Source: Edaphochlamys debaryana (lineage: Eukaryota > Chlorophyta > Chlorophyceae > Chlamydomonadales). Taken from it: DNA of 64,000 bases. The stretch spans positions 62,001 to 126,000 of the forward strand of contig JAEHOE010000176.1 of NCBI GenBank assembly GCA_016858145.1, written 5' to 3'. The notes under the pieces were generated by a model. The model had not been told where the DNA came from. It did no database searches and was given only the letters and a program-made list of their open reading frames with translations. Every line of letters starts with the position of its first letter. Positions within the stretch are counted from its first letter, which is position 1. The translations under genes were made by a program, and so were the position numbers. Shown here one piece after another: positions 25,201-36,408 of the stretch.

Positions 25201-26814
25201 GGGAAAGGACGTTGGGAAGGGCGAAAGAGGGGGGTCCTGGTACGCCGCCGCATCAGGGCCCCCATGCAGCAGATCTCATCCCGGGCAGCATCCCACTGGC
25301 CTTCCCTCACAACATGACTCCTTTCTCACCGCATACACTCGCACCTTCCCTCCTTCCTCACCACACTCGCACCCACGGTCCCCCACCCCCTCCACCCCCC
25401 CACCCCCCAGGTGGCCCGCATCCTCGAGCCCACCGTCACCGCCACCCTCATCGCCCCCGACCCCTGCGTGGGCAAGCTCATGGAGCTCTGCGCCTCGCGG
25501 AGGGGCGAGCCGCTGGGTGCGTGCGTGGGCCTGCGTGCGTGCTTCCGTCCTTGCGTGCTAAGGGTGCGGCAGGAAGCCAGCCAACCGTGGGGAGTGGAAC
25601 TTGAAGCCGTGCGTGTGTGCGTGCGTGGGCTTGCGTGGGGTGCTAGGGTGCTTGCCGCAGTTGCCGGTAGGCCGATGGCGCTGATCGCCCTGAGCTTGTC
25701 GTGGCCTTGCCGGCTCGAAGCCTTGGCAAAGCTGTGAGAGGCTTTGTGACGGCTTTGCGTCCTCCAACGCCCGTTTTTCCACTCCCCTGCTCCCCCCCGC
25801 AGAGCACAACAGCCTGGGCGGCGGCCGCACGCTGCTGCGCTACAGCCTGCCGCTGGGGGAGCTGGGGGGCGACTTCTACTCCCTGGTCAAGAGCCGCTCG
25901 CAGGGGTGGGTGCGTGGGACAGGCGGCCTGCCTGCTCGGTTTACGCCGCCACGCAACTTACACACACCCCAGCCTTTACTCTCCTCCCACCAACGCTTCG
26001 TCCGACCACCCGCTTCGTTTGCCTCGCCGCCTGCATCCGCATCGGCCCTTACTGCGCCCCTCTCCTCTCTACCACCCCCGAGCTACGCCTCGTTCGACTA
26101 CAAGGAGGGCCCCTACTACACCCATCACCACCCTCCCCCTCCCCCCAAAACACTTACACGAATCCCCCCAACCCCCCTCCAACCCCCCTGCAGCTACGCC
26201 TCGTTCGACTACGAGGAGGGCCCCTACCGCGAGGCCGACCTGGTCCGACTGGACGTGGCGGCGCACGGGGAGCGCGTGGACGCCCTGGCGCGCATGGTGG
26301 CGCGGGGGGAGGCGGACAAGGTGGGGCGAGCGCTGCTGGGCATGCTGAGGGACAAGCTGCCGCGGCAGCAGTTCGAGGTCATACTGCAGGTGGGTGGTGG
26401 GGGGGTGGGGTGGGGTGGGGTGGGGGGAGGCGGAGGGGGCAGGGAATGATCGAGGAGTCGTAGTGTTACGCCACACGCGGGGAGCGGGAGTGGGCGAAGC
26501 GGGGTGCGGGCTGGCCTGGGGCGATGGCGACGGTCGGGGTCGGGGTCGGGGCCGGGGCCGAGAGCAGGGGGCGCACCACCACCCACACCCCACCCCCATC
26601 CTCACATCTCCAGGCCCTGTCCAACGGCAAGGTGATTGCGCGAGAGACCATCCGCGCACTGCGCAAGGACGTGACAGCCAAGTGCTACGGCGGCGACATA
26701 AGCCGCAAGCGTAAGCTGCTCGACCGGCAGCGCGAGGGCAAGGCGCGGATGAAGCGGATGGGGAGCATCGACGTGCCGCAGGACCTGTTCCCGGAGCTCA
26801 TGAAGGTGCGGTGA
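19283..26814 (+). CDS. GUF1: EF4/LepA-family translational GTPase, mitochondrial GUF1 type
   Basis: A 21-exon model gives 864 aa if ATG 19283 is the start. Exons are 19283-20056, 20409-20451, 20693-20784, 20918-21017, 21283-21332, 21509-21586, 21858-21976, 22332-22379, 22528-22565, 22715-22797, 23025-23078, 23426-23479, 23888-24034, 24264-24355, 24599-24646, 24861-24918, 25072-25182, 25411-25516, 25803-25905, 26194-26389 and 26614-26814. GTPase motifs are [26 protein letters not shown] and NKID. The EF4-specific C-terminal end is seen in [19 protein letters not shown] with KRMGSIDVP. The [18 protein letters not shown] block matches the mitochondrial subtype more than the bacterial or plastid one. 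EF4 back-translocates ribosomes. The first 258 residues are a long Ala/Ser/Pro-rich presequence-like region; start choice and organelle (mitochondrion preferred) are uncertain. Confidence 0.92.
20803..20946. repeat. Exon-edge duplication: GUF1 exon 4 start
   Basis: A 30-base block at 20917-20946, the first codons of exon 4 (VERERGITV), recurs identically at 20803-20832 in the preceding intron, offset 114 bases. The copy is not preceded by CAG, so it lacks an obvious acceptor. Confidence 0.85.
21436..21461. repeat. Intronic repeat module, GUF1 intron 5
   Basis: GCGACGCGGTCCCGCTCC lies about 48 bases upstream of the exon 6 acceptor. It is the sense-strand equivalent of the module found reverse-complemented on the + strand in ABCC introns (which are transcribed from the - strand). 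Confidence 0.45.
22016..22080. repeat. Intronic repeat module, GUF1 intron 7
   Basis: Contains GCGGGATCGCGTCGCCTGCG and then CCAGGGAAGCT, matching 15674-15692 exactly over 19 bases (CGCCTGCGCCAGGGAAGCT). Nineteen bases of it also match the reverse complement of 23798-23816. Here it is antisense to the gene and near the donor. Confidence 0.65.
23786..23820. repeat. Intronic repeat module, GUF1 intron 12
   Basis: GCGCAGGCGACGCGATCCC (23798-23816) is the exact reverse complement of 22026-22044. It sits about 70 bases upstream of the exon 13 acceptor, in sense orientation. Confidence 0.65.
24017..24140. repeat. Exon-edge duplication: GUF1 exon 13 donor region
   Basis: A 23-base block at 24017-24039, holding the last codons of exon 13 (RPAKAM) and the GTGGG donor, recurs identically at 24118-24140 in the following intron, offset 101 bases. 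The donor is duplicated too. Confidence 0.85.
26081..26227. repeat. Exon-edge duplication: GUF1 exon 20 start
   Basis: A 36-base block at 26192-26227, with the acceptor AG and [11 protein letters not shown] codons, recurs with one mismatch at 26081-26116 ([11 protein letters not shown]), offset 111 bases. The upstream copy keeps an AG directly before the first base, so it could act as an alternative acceptor. Confidence 0.85.
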
Positions 26815-27667
26815 GGGCGAGGCGCGGTGGCAGAGAACGGTGGTGAGCTGTGGGCTGAGTGGATTGCAGTGAGCGGAGCGGAATGGCAGGCGGCGGAAGG
26901 GCGGAGGTTGCGGTGTAGTCGGGGGCCTGTGCGGACGCTTGTTGGGCGCGGGGATTTGGAGGCCTGGGCTTGCTACGGGCGAGGACTAGCAACTTTGACT
27001 CGTGAGGGGGGTACAGGGGTGGTGGCCACTGTTGTGTGGAAAGAGCTGAGCATGGAAGATGTGGGGGAGGACACACATGAAGCGCAGGGAGTACGGAGAA
27101 TTTGATACGGGAAGAGGAGGCACCGCTTTGTGGCAGCTTGGTGTTGGCGTCACTTGTTAAGGTATGGGTGTCCACGGCACTCCGATAGGGTCGGGTCGGG
27201 TCGGGTCAAGAGCTCGTGCCTTGCTGACATCGCGCTGACGGCATTGACCACGAAACCTCCATGGATGGCGGCATCAGAGCACAAGAGTGTGATTGTGAGG
27301 GGGAAACAGCAGTATTGATCAAGGGGCGCCAGGGGGGACGAAGGGGTGCCGGGGTGGTCGGGGTGGTTGACGGGCAGCTGCGCACGGTTTCTGCGCCGGT
27401 AGCGCAAGCCGCGACCGCCCGAGTTCAAGCTCACCATTCGACTCGCGTGTAGGACAGCGCTGAAGACTGGTACTAGCACACAATAGGAGCCTTAAAAGCG
27501 TTTGTTGTGGCCTCTCCTCGCGGAAACCTGCATCGAGCTGTCTCGTCTGAAACGACAGCTTGACGGCGTTGAGCACCCTGCGCCCAGACTGCTCACACCA
27601 GGTGACATCACTACTCAGCTGCAGTGCCACAGAGCGTTCTAGGATGCCAATGGGCGCGGCCGCATAA
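26815..27667. other. Intergenic between GUF1-like and kinesin genes
   Basis: No exon recognised on either strand. It contains a short pentanucleotide repeat, GGGTC, at about 27189-27207. It should hold the 3' UTR of GUF1 and the kinesin promoter; no TGTAA motif was found close behind the GUF1 stop. Confidence 0.5.
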
Positions 27668-30600
27668 ATGAAGAAATTTGCCGGTGGCAGCTCGCAGAAG
27701 CCCAAGACTCCTGCTGCCTCAAAGCGAGCGACAATGGATAGTGCCGACGTCTCAGACGCGGACAGCACGCCCCAGGCGGAGCGGCGAGCACTCGACTTCT
27801 TCGCAAAGGCAAAGACGGCCATGAAAGTGCCACGGCCCGCAGCGGTGCTGGAGACGCTGACAACTATCAAGGCCCGCCGTCCGCTGGGCACCGGGGAGTC
27901 TGTCAAGGTGAGCAAGCGGGTCGCAATTTGCAAGCATGTCGCTGCCACCATCGCGCGACCCTCAAAGTTCCTCGCCGCAGGTCTTCGTGCGTGTCAAGCC
28001 TGTTCTGCCGGAGGACACCGCCCAGGGTACGGGGAGGGTTGCGCTACGGTAGCGTGGTAGGCAGTTCGCTATACCCTCTCTCCAACGGGTGTTGCGCCGG
28101 CGCTGCCCCCCCGCAGGCCGCGTGCTGGAAGGGCTCAAGGTGCACGAGAAGGGCGAGAAGCTCGAAGTCTCCATCCCCGCCAAGGATGGGAAGGAGCACA
28201 CGTAAGTCTCCTTGCACATAACGCACGAGCTTACCAGCCCTGCCCCCTGTTGGCAGGCCCGCGCTGGGCCCGTGGTCCTCGCAGAGCCGAGCAGGGCCCA
28301 GTCAGCGCTCGACCCCGACGCGTCCCTTTCCCCGGCGCCCCCTCCGCAGCTTTGCGGACTTCAACTCGGTGCTGGTCAACGCCACCAACCAGCAGGTCTT
28401 TGAGAGTGAGCCCCGTCCCTGCCCCTGCCCTGGCACCTGCTGCACCCTGCCTCGCCCCTGCCCTGGCAGCTGCTGCCTCCAGCGCCCCACCACAGCCTCC
28501 CCTGCCATCCTCTCCTCTCCTCCCCATACCGCTCCACGCTCTTACAATCAAGCACACGCATCCGCCCGCGGCTCTGCCTCCTCTGCATGTGCGTGTCTTT
28601 CCGCGCAGGCGTGGGCGCGGTGCTGATGCCGCAGCTGCTGGACGGACTCAACGTCAGCCTCATGGCCTACGGCCAGACCGGCTCGGGCAAGACCTACACC
28701 ATGTTCGGCTCGGGCGAGGCGGGCAACCAGGTGCGAGTGCGAGCAGTGCGCGCTTGTGGTCAGGGATCCCAAGTGAGGAAACTGGCCATACCCAACGGCA
28801 AGAATGGCATCACCCTCCCCCACGTGTGTTGCGATATTCCTCCGCCTACCCGGCCCAACACGGCCCAACCCCACCGCTCCACTACACCTCACCCCACCCC
28901 ATGCCTCTCCGCCCTCCTCGCTGCCCCCAGACGCACGGCCTGCTGCAGCTGGCGTTGCACCACATCGACAAGCAGCTGCCCGTGGGGCTGGCCACGGGCG
29001 GCGCGCGCCTGGCCGCGGGCGTGTTCGAGGTGTACAACGAGGAGCTGTGGAGCCTGCTGGACGCGGGGGGCGTGGAGCGCAAGCACCTGGCCAAGGGGAT
29101 GGCCGACTTCAACAACCACCGGCCGCGGCTCGTGGAGAGCGGTGAGCCCGGCTGGAGTTACCGTGTGGGGGCCGCTGTGGGGCCGGCCGGCACCGGGCCC
29201 CGAGCCCCCAACCTGGCTAGCGAGGGAACCCTTTGCGCCCGGTCTCTTGGCCGGCCGGGTCTGACGCACGCCCGAAGCTTCTGTCCACATCCCTTTCCTG
29301 TCCGTCCTGCCCCGGGGCCGCAGTGGACGAGGCCATCTGCCTGGTGATGGAGGCGCTGCAGCACCGCACGCAGGACGCCACGCAGCGCAACACCACCTCC
29401 TCGCGCAGCCACGCCTTCGTGCGGCTGCGCCTGGAGCAGGCCTTCGCCGAGTCCACCCTCTTCCTGGTGGACCTGGCGGGTGAGGGGGGGGGGGAAGACA
29501 GGGGAGGGTGCCCTGTGGAAGGGAACGAGGGCCTCAGGGAGAAGGCAGAGAAGGCGGTGGTGCGCAGAGGAGCCGGGACTGCGGGATTGAGACCTGTGCG
29601 GTTGGAGGGCTGGGGCCTCTGAGAGGTGGGCCCGCTGCCCACCCGCCTCGCCTTGCCTCTCATCCTCCTCGGGTGTTGTATGTATCTCGCCCGCTGCCGG
29701 CTGCAGGCAGCGAGAGCATCAGCCAGGCCAGCAGCAGCTCGCAGGAGAAGGAGACCATCTTCATCAACACCTCGCTCAACGCGCTGGAGCGGGTGGTCAA
29801 CAGCCTGTCCAACCGCTCCACGCACGTGCCCTACCGCGACTCCATGCTCACCAAGGTGAGACGCGCCCCTCCTGCGCACCCCCACCCCACCCCAATCATG
29901 AACCCTCTGCCTTCTTGCGGAAGGGCCGGGGGTCGCGTGACCGCTGTCCGCTGCAGAGGGCTCGCGCCCTACCTACCCCTCACTGCCCTGAACCCACCCG
30001 TTTCCCACCCCGTCTTGGGGCACCCCACCCGCAGGTGCTGGAGAAGGGCCTGGACCCCTCGACCGCGCGCGTGGCGCTGGTGGCCACCGTCAGCCCCTTC
30101 GCCTGCGACTCGGCCATCTCCAAGAGCACGCTCATGTTTGCGCAGCGCGCCAAGAACGTGCGCACCTACGCCCAGGTCAACCCCGCGCCCAAGCGCCCGC
30201 CGCCCTTCTGCCCCGAGGAGCTGCACCGCCAGCTGCAGGCGCTGCAGGTGGGGCGGCCCCGTGGAGGGCAGGGCAGGGAGGGGCCCGTGGGTTGGACTTG
30301 GGACTGGTGATCTGCCCTGCACCCCACCCGTGCGCTGCTGACCCACCTGGCTTTCCTGCTCCCCGAGTCTCCTGGCCCTGCCATGTCTGTGATGGCCTGC
30401 CGCACACTTGAACCCCCACCACCACACTCACAGGCCATCAACAACAAGCTCAAGCAGCAGCTGGCGGACATGGAGGCCAACGCGGAGCGCCAGGTGCACG
30501 AGCGCCAGGTGCGTCCGCGTGTGCGTATGTGTCCTGGTCACTGCCGGTACCTGCGCGGGGTGAGGTTGACTTAGGTGTGTGGCTGGAGGGCGCAGCAGAC

Positions 30601-33585
30601 TCGTGCCGTGCCCTTGGCGCCCTGCAATGTGCCGCCACTCGCTGCGCCTCTTGACCCCCCGCTCCTACCCCCTCCTCAGGTGGCGGAGATGCGTTCCGAG
30701 CTGAAGCGGCAGATGGAGCTGCACGCGCAGCTGCAGGCCACCAGTCAGCGCCAGGAGGCGGAGGCGGAGGAGGCCGTGGAGGCGGAGCGCATCGCGCACG
30801 CGGGCACCAAGCAGCGCGTGCAGGTGCGGGGCCGGGCCCCTGCTGCACCCACGCTCTCAGCATCCCTGCACAGCCCTACGGCCTCCACGCTGCACGCCGG
30901 CGAGCCCTGGCATGCCTGCTTCCAGGCCCTCAGAGTATAGCTGCCTACCCTCGCTCAGCTTTGCCAGCTCTCTCATGCCCCAACGTCCATTGTCCCTCAC
31001 CCCGCCCCGCCCCTCTCCGCCCCCAAAGGAGCTGGCCGAGGAGCTGGAGCACGAGCGCTCGGCCCACGCCAACACGCGGTCCCGCCTGACGGAGCAGCAC
31101 CTGGCGTGCGAGGAGCTGCGGGCGGCGCTGGGCCGGGCACAGGAGGAGGCGCGGGCCGCGGGCCGCCGCGAGGCCGAGGCCCGCGTGGCGGAGGGGCGGC
31201 TGCAGGAGCTGCAGCTGGAGGCGGCCCGGCAGGCGGGGGAGCTGGCGGGGGCGCGCAGCCTGCAGGAGCAGCTGCAGGCGGCGCTGAGGGCGGCTCAGGA
31301 GGAGCTGGCGCTGGCGAGGGACCAGGTGCGGCCGCTGGGGGCAGAGGAGGATGTCGTGCGAGGGGGCATCGTAGGTGTTGCCTGTCCTATCCGCACCTCC
31401 TCCACCTCCACCACTACCGCATTGGCTGGCTCGCAGCTTGCCTGTTCACTGACCGCCGCTCGCCTCCCCGCTTCCCCTCCCCAGAACACGGCGCTCAAGG
31501 GCAAGCTGGCCGCGGCCGAGGGCGACGCCAGCGCGCGGCAGCACGAGCTGGAGGAGCAGCTGCTCAAGCTGCGCGCCGCCTCCGCCACCGCTGCCGCGGC
31601 GGCGGCCGAGGAGGCCAAGAGCCTGACGCAGCGCGCGGCGGGGCTGCAGCAGCAGCTGGAGAAGAGCCAGCACTTCAGCACGCGGCAGGGCCAGCAGCTG
31701 GCGGAGGCGGAGCAGCAGCTGGCCGAGACGCGCCGCTGCCTGGACCGCGCCGTCGCGGCGGAGGAGGCCGGCGCCGCCAAGCTGGCCACGGTGACGGCCG
31801 CGCTGGCGCTGGCGGAGAGCGAGCTCGAGGCCGCACGCGACCGCGGCAGCGGCGCGGAGGCCAAGCTGGCGGCCGACCTGGCCGCGGCGGAGGCCGAGCG
31901 GCAGCACCTGGCGGCCGAGCTGGAGGCGGCGCGGGCGGCCGCTGAGGGGCAGGTGGAGGCCGTGCGGTCCGTCCAGGCCCGGGCGGAGGAGCAGCTGCAG
32001 GCGGCACGGAGGGACGCCGCGGCGCAGCTGGCCGAGGCGGCAGCGCAGCTGCAGGCCGCACAGGCCCAAGCCCGGGCGGCCTCGGACGCCGGCGACCAGC
32101 TCCCCGCGCTGCGGCAGCAGCTGGCGGAGCAGGCCGCCGCCCACGCGACCGCGCTGGCGGCCGCGGCCCAGGACGCCCGCGCCGCCGCCGAGGCCGCGGC
32201 CGCTGAGCGCCTGGCGCCGCTCCAGACCGAGGTGGAGCGCCTGGCCGCCACCCGCGCCCTCAACGTGGAGCAGCTGGCGCGGCAGCAGGCCGAGGCCGAG
32301 GCGCTGCGGGCCGCCAAGCAGGCGGCGGAGCAGGCGGCCGCGGACGCGGCGGCCGAGGCGGGGGCGCTGCGGGTCGCGGCCCGGGAGGCGGCGGAGCGCG
32401 CCGCGCGGCTGGAGGCGCAGCTGGAGCGCGACGTGGCGCCCCGGCGCGACGCCAGCCGGGCGCTGCAGGAGCGGCTGCGGCTGCTGGAGGACGAGAACAA
32501 GGGCATGAAGGAGGCGCACCGGGGGCAGCTGGAGCTCAAGGACAAGCTGGTGGGTGGGGTGGGGCGGGGCGGGGGCTGCATGTGTGCGTGTGCGTGTCCA
32601 GTTGGGGCTCTCGATAGGTGCCTCGGTGGCCTTACAACAGGTGTCCTGCACAGGGCAAGCTGTGAGAAGTGGCTTCATTCCATCCCCGTGGCCCCCCGCC
32701 CTCCGCCTCCGCGCAGATCCGGCAGCTGGAGCAGATCCAGGCCAAGCTGGAGGAGCAGCTGCGCCTGCAGCAGAGCGGCCACGACACGCTGCCGGGCCTG
32801 GGCGCGCAGGCCGACCAGGCCGCGTCCAGCCCCTACTCCACCGCCACCGCCGGCCGCTCCGAGCTGGGCGCCTCGCCCGGCCCGGTCGCCAGCGAGGCCG
32901 ACGGCACGCCCGGCACGCACGCCCAGCCCCACCGCGCCAACCAAGGCATGTACCTAGGCAACCGCACCACCACCGCCAGCGCCGCGGCCCTGGCCCGCAA
33001 CACCAAGACCTCCACCGCCTCCTGCTTCATCACCCCCAGTGGGCCCGGGCCCGTGTCCGGTCACGCCCCTGGCCGGCTCGGCGCCAGCGGCTACGGCAGC
33101 GGCACCGTGCCCGTGACCAGCCTGCTGTCGCCGCCACAGGCCCAGGCGCCGCACGCTCAGCACGCGCATCACGCGTCGCCGACCGCTGACCTGGTCACGC
33201 CGGAGGGCAAGGGCTTGGGCCGGGCCTGCGTGGAGGAGGAGGGGCTGGACGGGGTGTCCCCGCTCGATACCGAGCGGGTGTGCGAGATGGTGGGGGCGCA
33301 GGAGCGCAGCCGGGCTGCGGACGTCCACGTCCGTGGTGCGAAACCGGGTGAGCAGGGCTGGGTTTAGCGAGGGGGCCAGGGGGCGTGGATAGGAGGGAAA
33401 TGCGCGCTCCCACAAATCTGCCACGAACTGTTCGAGCGAACGGTCGGAACGGAACGGGTCGGCGGCTGAGGCAGGGGCGTGCACCCTTTTGCGTGCCATG
33501 TTGACCGTTGCTGACTGCAACACCCCGGCCTGGCCCTGCAGACGAACTGCTAAGCGGAGCTTCGGCGTTTGAAGGAAGACCATGA
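27668..33585 (+). CDS. Kinesin-like protein, N-terminal motor and long coiled-coil stalk
   Basis: A 15-exon model gives 1177 aa. Exons are 27668-27907, 27981-28026, 28117-28201, 28350-28405, 28609-28730, 28931-29141, 29324-29479, 29707-29855, 30035-30247, 30434-30508, 30680-30823, 31029-31325, 31485-32549, 32717-33347 and 33542-33585. After about 80 hydrophilic residues the motor begins at VFVRVKP. The P-loop is GQTGSGKT (164-171), switch I is NTTSSRSH and switch II is LVDLAGSES, followed by INTSLNALERVV and VPYRDSMLT. The rest is a roughly 500-residue Ala/Glu/Gln/Arg-rich heptad-like coiled coil (exons 10-14), then a Ser/Thr/Gly/Pro-rich tail. Kinesins walk on microtubules using ATP. The exact class (transport versus spindle) is not decided. 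The last 44-base exon is inferred; reading through would stop at 33367 instead. Confidence 0.9.
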
Positions 33586-34437
33586 CAACAACGGCGATGC
33601 CCGTGCGGGGTGTGGTATCGCGGGTGTGGTGCAGTAGAGTGGTGATGACGGTGGTGATGGTGGTGGTGGTGACGGCTTGGACCAAGCAGCGATGAGTTGA
33701 CCTGCTGCACGGGTACTGGCCTCAGGCTGCGGGCCCCCCCGGGACATGACGCCTGGGGAGGCGCGGCACAGCTCTAATGGAGCATGTCCTGCGAGCGGTC
33801 AGCAGCCCGTATGGGACTTTTAGCGTATGAAGGTGCAAGGAGCGCAATAAGTATGAGGGTGTGTGTGGAGAAGGAAGAACAGGGAGAGGAGCGGGAGGGG
33901 TCCCAGGGGTGCAGGGCTTCACGACTGTAGGAGTAGGCGGGGTGGACCTCAGTTCGGTCTAGCCCCTTCTTGTCAAATGACGCCTACAGGACTCCTGACT
34001 CGTAGCCATTGGCCATCCCTGGCAGACTGCACTCGATGTACCGGGCTATCGGCCCCATCAACCGCTGGCAAGAGCGTGGGCGGGCCCAACGGAGTTCTTG
34101 ATGCTTGGCTGTGAAGAGCGCCACATGCAAGCTCTTTTCCTCCATTGCCGTTGGAGATGAACTCGTGTTCCTGTAGCCGGCGACGGGCGCTCCGCACGTA
34201 CCGCCGGCCGGACAAGGCCATGAGGCCAATTTGCAACAGCTTAGTGATGCTGCAGACACTCGACATAACACAATGCCCGGCTCACTTATTCACACCACAC
34301 AGAACTTGACTGCAAACCAGGGGCTTCTCGTCACCTCGTTACGTCGCTCTCAACTGAAGTCCGGCGACAGCTATTATTGCCAACCAGATTTCGTTCTTTA
34401 CGGGTTCGCTGCTATCAACTTGACATCATCGCTCGAG
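33586..34437. other. Intergenic upstream of first cysteine dioxygenase
   Basis: No exon recognised. Short GTGGTGATG-type simple repeats occur at about 33625-33675. An open frame runs into the cysteine dioxygenase start from about 34231, with in-frame upstream ATGs, but the second gene copy supports the start at 34438. Confidence 0.5.
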
Positions 34438-36408
34438 ATGACAACGGCAGCTGTCGTCGGAGACGCGTCGGTTGTCGTCGCGGTGAGTCTGGTGAAGCAG
34501 TTGCGTTCCCCCACCGGGACCGCAACCGGTTGCGCAACCCCGTAGCTTGTTGATAGTGTGGTAGTGTATGACCCACTCATCCCCGGCGCAAGCCGTGGGC
34601 ACCTACAAAACCCCATTTCATCCCTCTGTCGTTCCGTAAATCCGTGCCGCGGGGAGGCACAAGCTGAGCTACTACATGTCGCATTCTTGCCGCAGGCTAA
34701 TGCTACAGCGCAGGATGTGAAGGCTTCCGCTGGCACCGGGCCGGCCCAGTCCCCGGCCATGGACAAGCTGGTCGGCGACATCCGGGCCGCCTTCGAGGCG
34801 GAGAAGGCCCTTGGCCACACCATCGACAACTCGCAGGACCCCGAGTCCTTCCAGCGACTCAACGTCAAGATACAGGGCCTGCTCAAGGTGAGAAGGAGCA
34901 GGGTGGGGAGAAGGCAGGTTGGACACAGCCTCGGGCGCCACGGCATCAGATGGTCCCCCAATCGCCGTCTGGGTTGACTTTCATGAGTCCCAGCCGTTTC
35001 TATATGCGTTCAATGGCCGCCGTACCGTTGCTAGCCCCTTGTGTCAGTTGTGTGTGCTTCGAAGGTGGGGGAGCCCACCGGCACCGCCGGCACACACCCC
35101 AACCCAGCCTGCAACCGCCTTCCACCCTCACCCCCAACCCCAACCCCCGCCCCCAGGAGTACGCCCAGCACAACCCGCACGACTGGCGCCGCTACGCCTT
35201 CTTCAACGACGTGCACTACGTGCGGAACCTGGTCGAGGGAAACAGCAACTTCGAGCTGCTCGTGAGTAGCTCACAAACTCCGGGGCATGCGGACCGTGGT
35301 GCTAGCAGGGATCCATGGCCTGGGTCCATTTAGATGCAGGGCCTCGGAAACCAGCATTGAATACGGGTCCTTGACGGTTCGTGCCTTCTCTGTGCCCTTT
35401 GGACGGTCCCGCAGGTACTGTGCTGGAAGTACGGCCAGGTCTCGCGTGTTCACAACCACGGCAGCGGCCACTGCTGGCTCACCGTGCTCGAGGGGTGCGT
35501 GGCTCTGAGGAGGGCATCGGGAAAGTATAGCCCAGCCGAGGAGTGCAGCTTTCACGGGACCGGGACTGCATTGCCCTTGGGGGTGAAGTTGCCCCGAACG
35601 CCCCCCGATATGGCCATGCCGTGGACAGCGAGCGGTCGTGGGGAGGCCCTCACAGAGGTCTCTCCTCTTGATGCCCCTATACTTTCCTCCCGCAACCTTC
35701 TCCCCCCCGCCCCCTGCCCCCCGTCCCTTCCACCCCCAGCGACATGCGCGAGGTGCAGTACCAGCGAGTGCAGGAGCACGGCGGCCCGCACCAGGTGGGG
35801 GTTGGGGAGGGGAGGGGAGGGGGGCAAGCCGGAAGCGGGTTGATTGGCAAGGACCAGCAAGCAGGCTCACAGCTGGCTCCGTGGAGCCCCATCACAATCG
35901 CACCGCCTTTGCCTCCCATGCCCCTCCCGTGCAGCCCCCCTTCGTGGACGAGCTGGCGGCCCAGGCGGCGGCGCGCCGCAGCGACGGCGGCGGTCTGCAC
36001 CTGGAGGGCCGGGCCCTGGTGGACGAGACCAAGACCACGGACATGCGGGTGGGGGGAGGCTGGAAGGGGCGTGGTGGGGGGGTAAGGGGGCAACAGTAGC
36101 AACCCACACGAAATCGCTCACCTGGTGGGGCCTCGGAACCGTTAAGCCGTACTTTACTGCCGTACCGCCCTGCCGTACAGGTTGGCGACGTGGGCTACAT
36201 CAACGACCACATCGCGCTGCACACGGTCGGGTGTCACATGGCCCCCGGTGCCCTCCCCGCCGACGGCTGCGGCGGCGGCTGGGTGGCGCAGGGGGGCGTC
36301 ACGCTGCACCTGTACGCGCCGCCCATCCGCCGCGTGCGCATCTACGAGAACGACGGAATCACGGAGCGCACGCCCGGGTACTACTCCAGGGCGGGGGTGC
36401 GAGTCTGA
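34438..36408 (+). CDS. Cysteine dioxygenase type I, tandem copy A
   Basis: Seven exons encode 272 aa: 34438-34482, 34696-34887, 35157-35261, 35415-35494, 35740-35794, 35935-36048 and 36181-36408. The cupin enzyme oxidises cysteine to cysteine sulfinate using O2 and Fe(II), the first step of cysteine breakdown. The iron ligands fit His127 and His129 (RVHNHGSGHCW) and His211 (YINDHIALHTV). Cys134 and Tyr242 (LHLYAPPI) match the residues that form the Cys-Tyr crosslink in the mammalian enzyme (Cys93-Tyr157). YVRNLVEGN and VLCWKYG match the family. There is an N-terminal extension of about 40 residues and a Cys/Gly-rich loop of about 12 residues after the third His compared with mammalian CDO. 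The start was chosen because copy B has a matching short first exon ending in phase 0. Confidence 0.92.

Noticed and set aside
27431..27480. tRNA-like GTTCAAGCTCACCATTCGAC sequence
   Set aside because: No matching acceptor stem, anticodon arm or D arm could be drawn.
31295..32678. Long - strand open frames opposite the kinesin stalk (over 400 codons)
   Set aside because: They are antisense shadows of the Ala/Gln/Glu-rich coiled coil, with Ser/Ala/Leu runs typical of reversed GCC and CTG codons.
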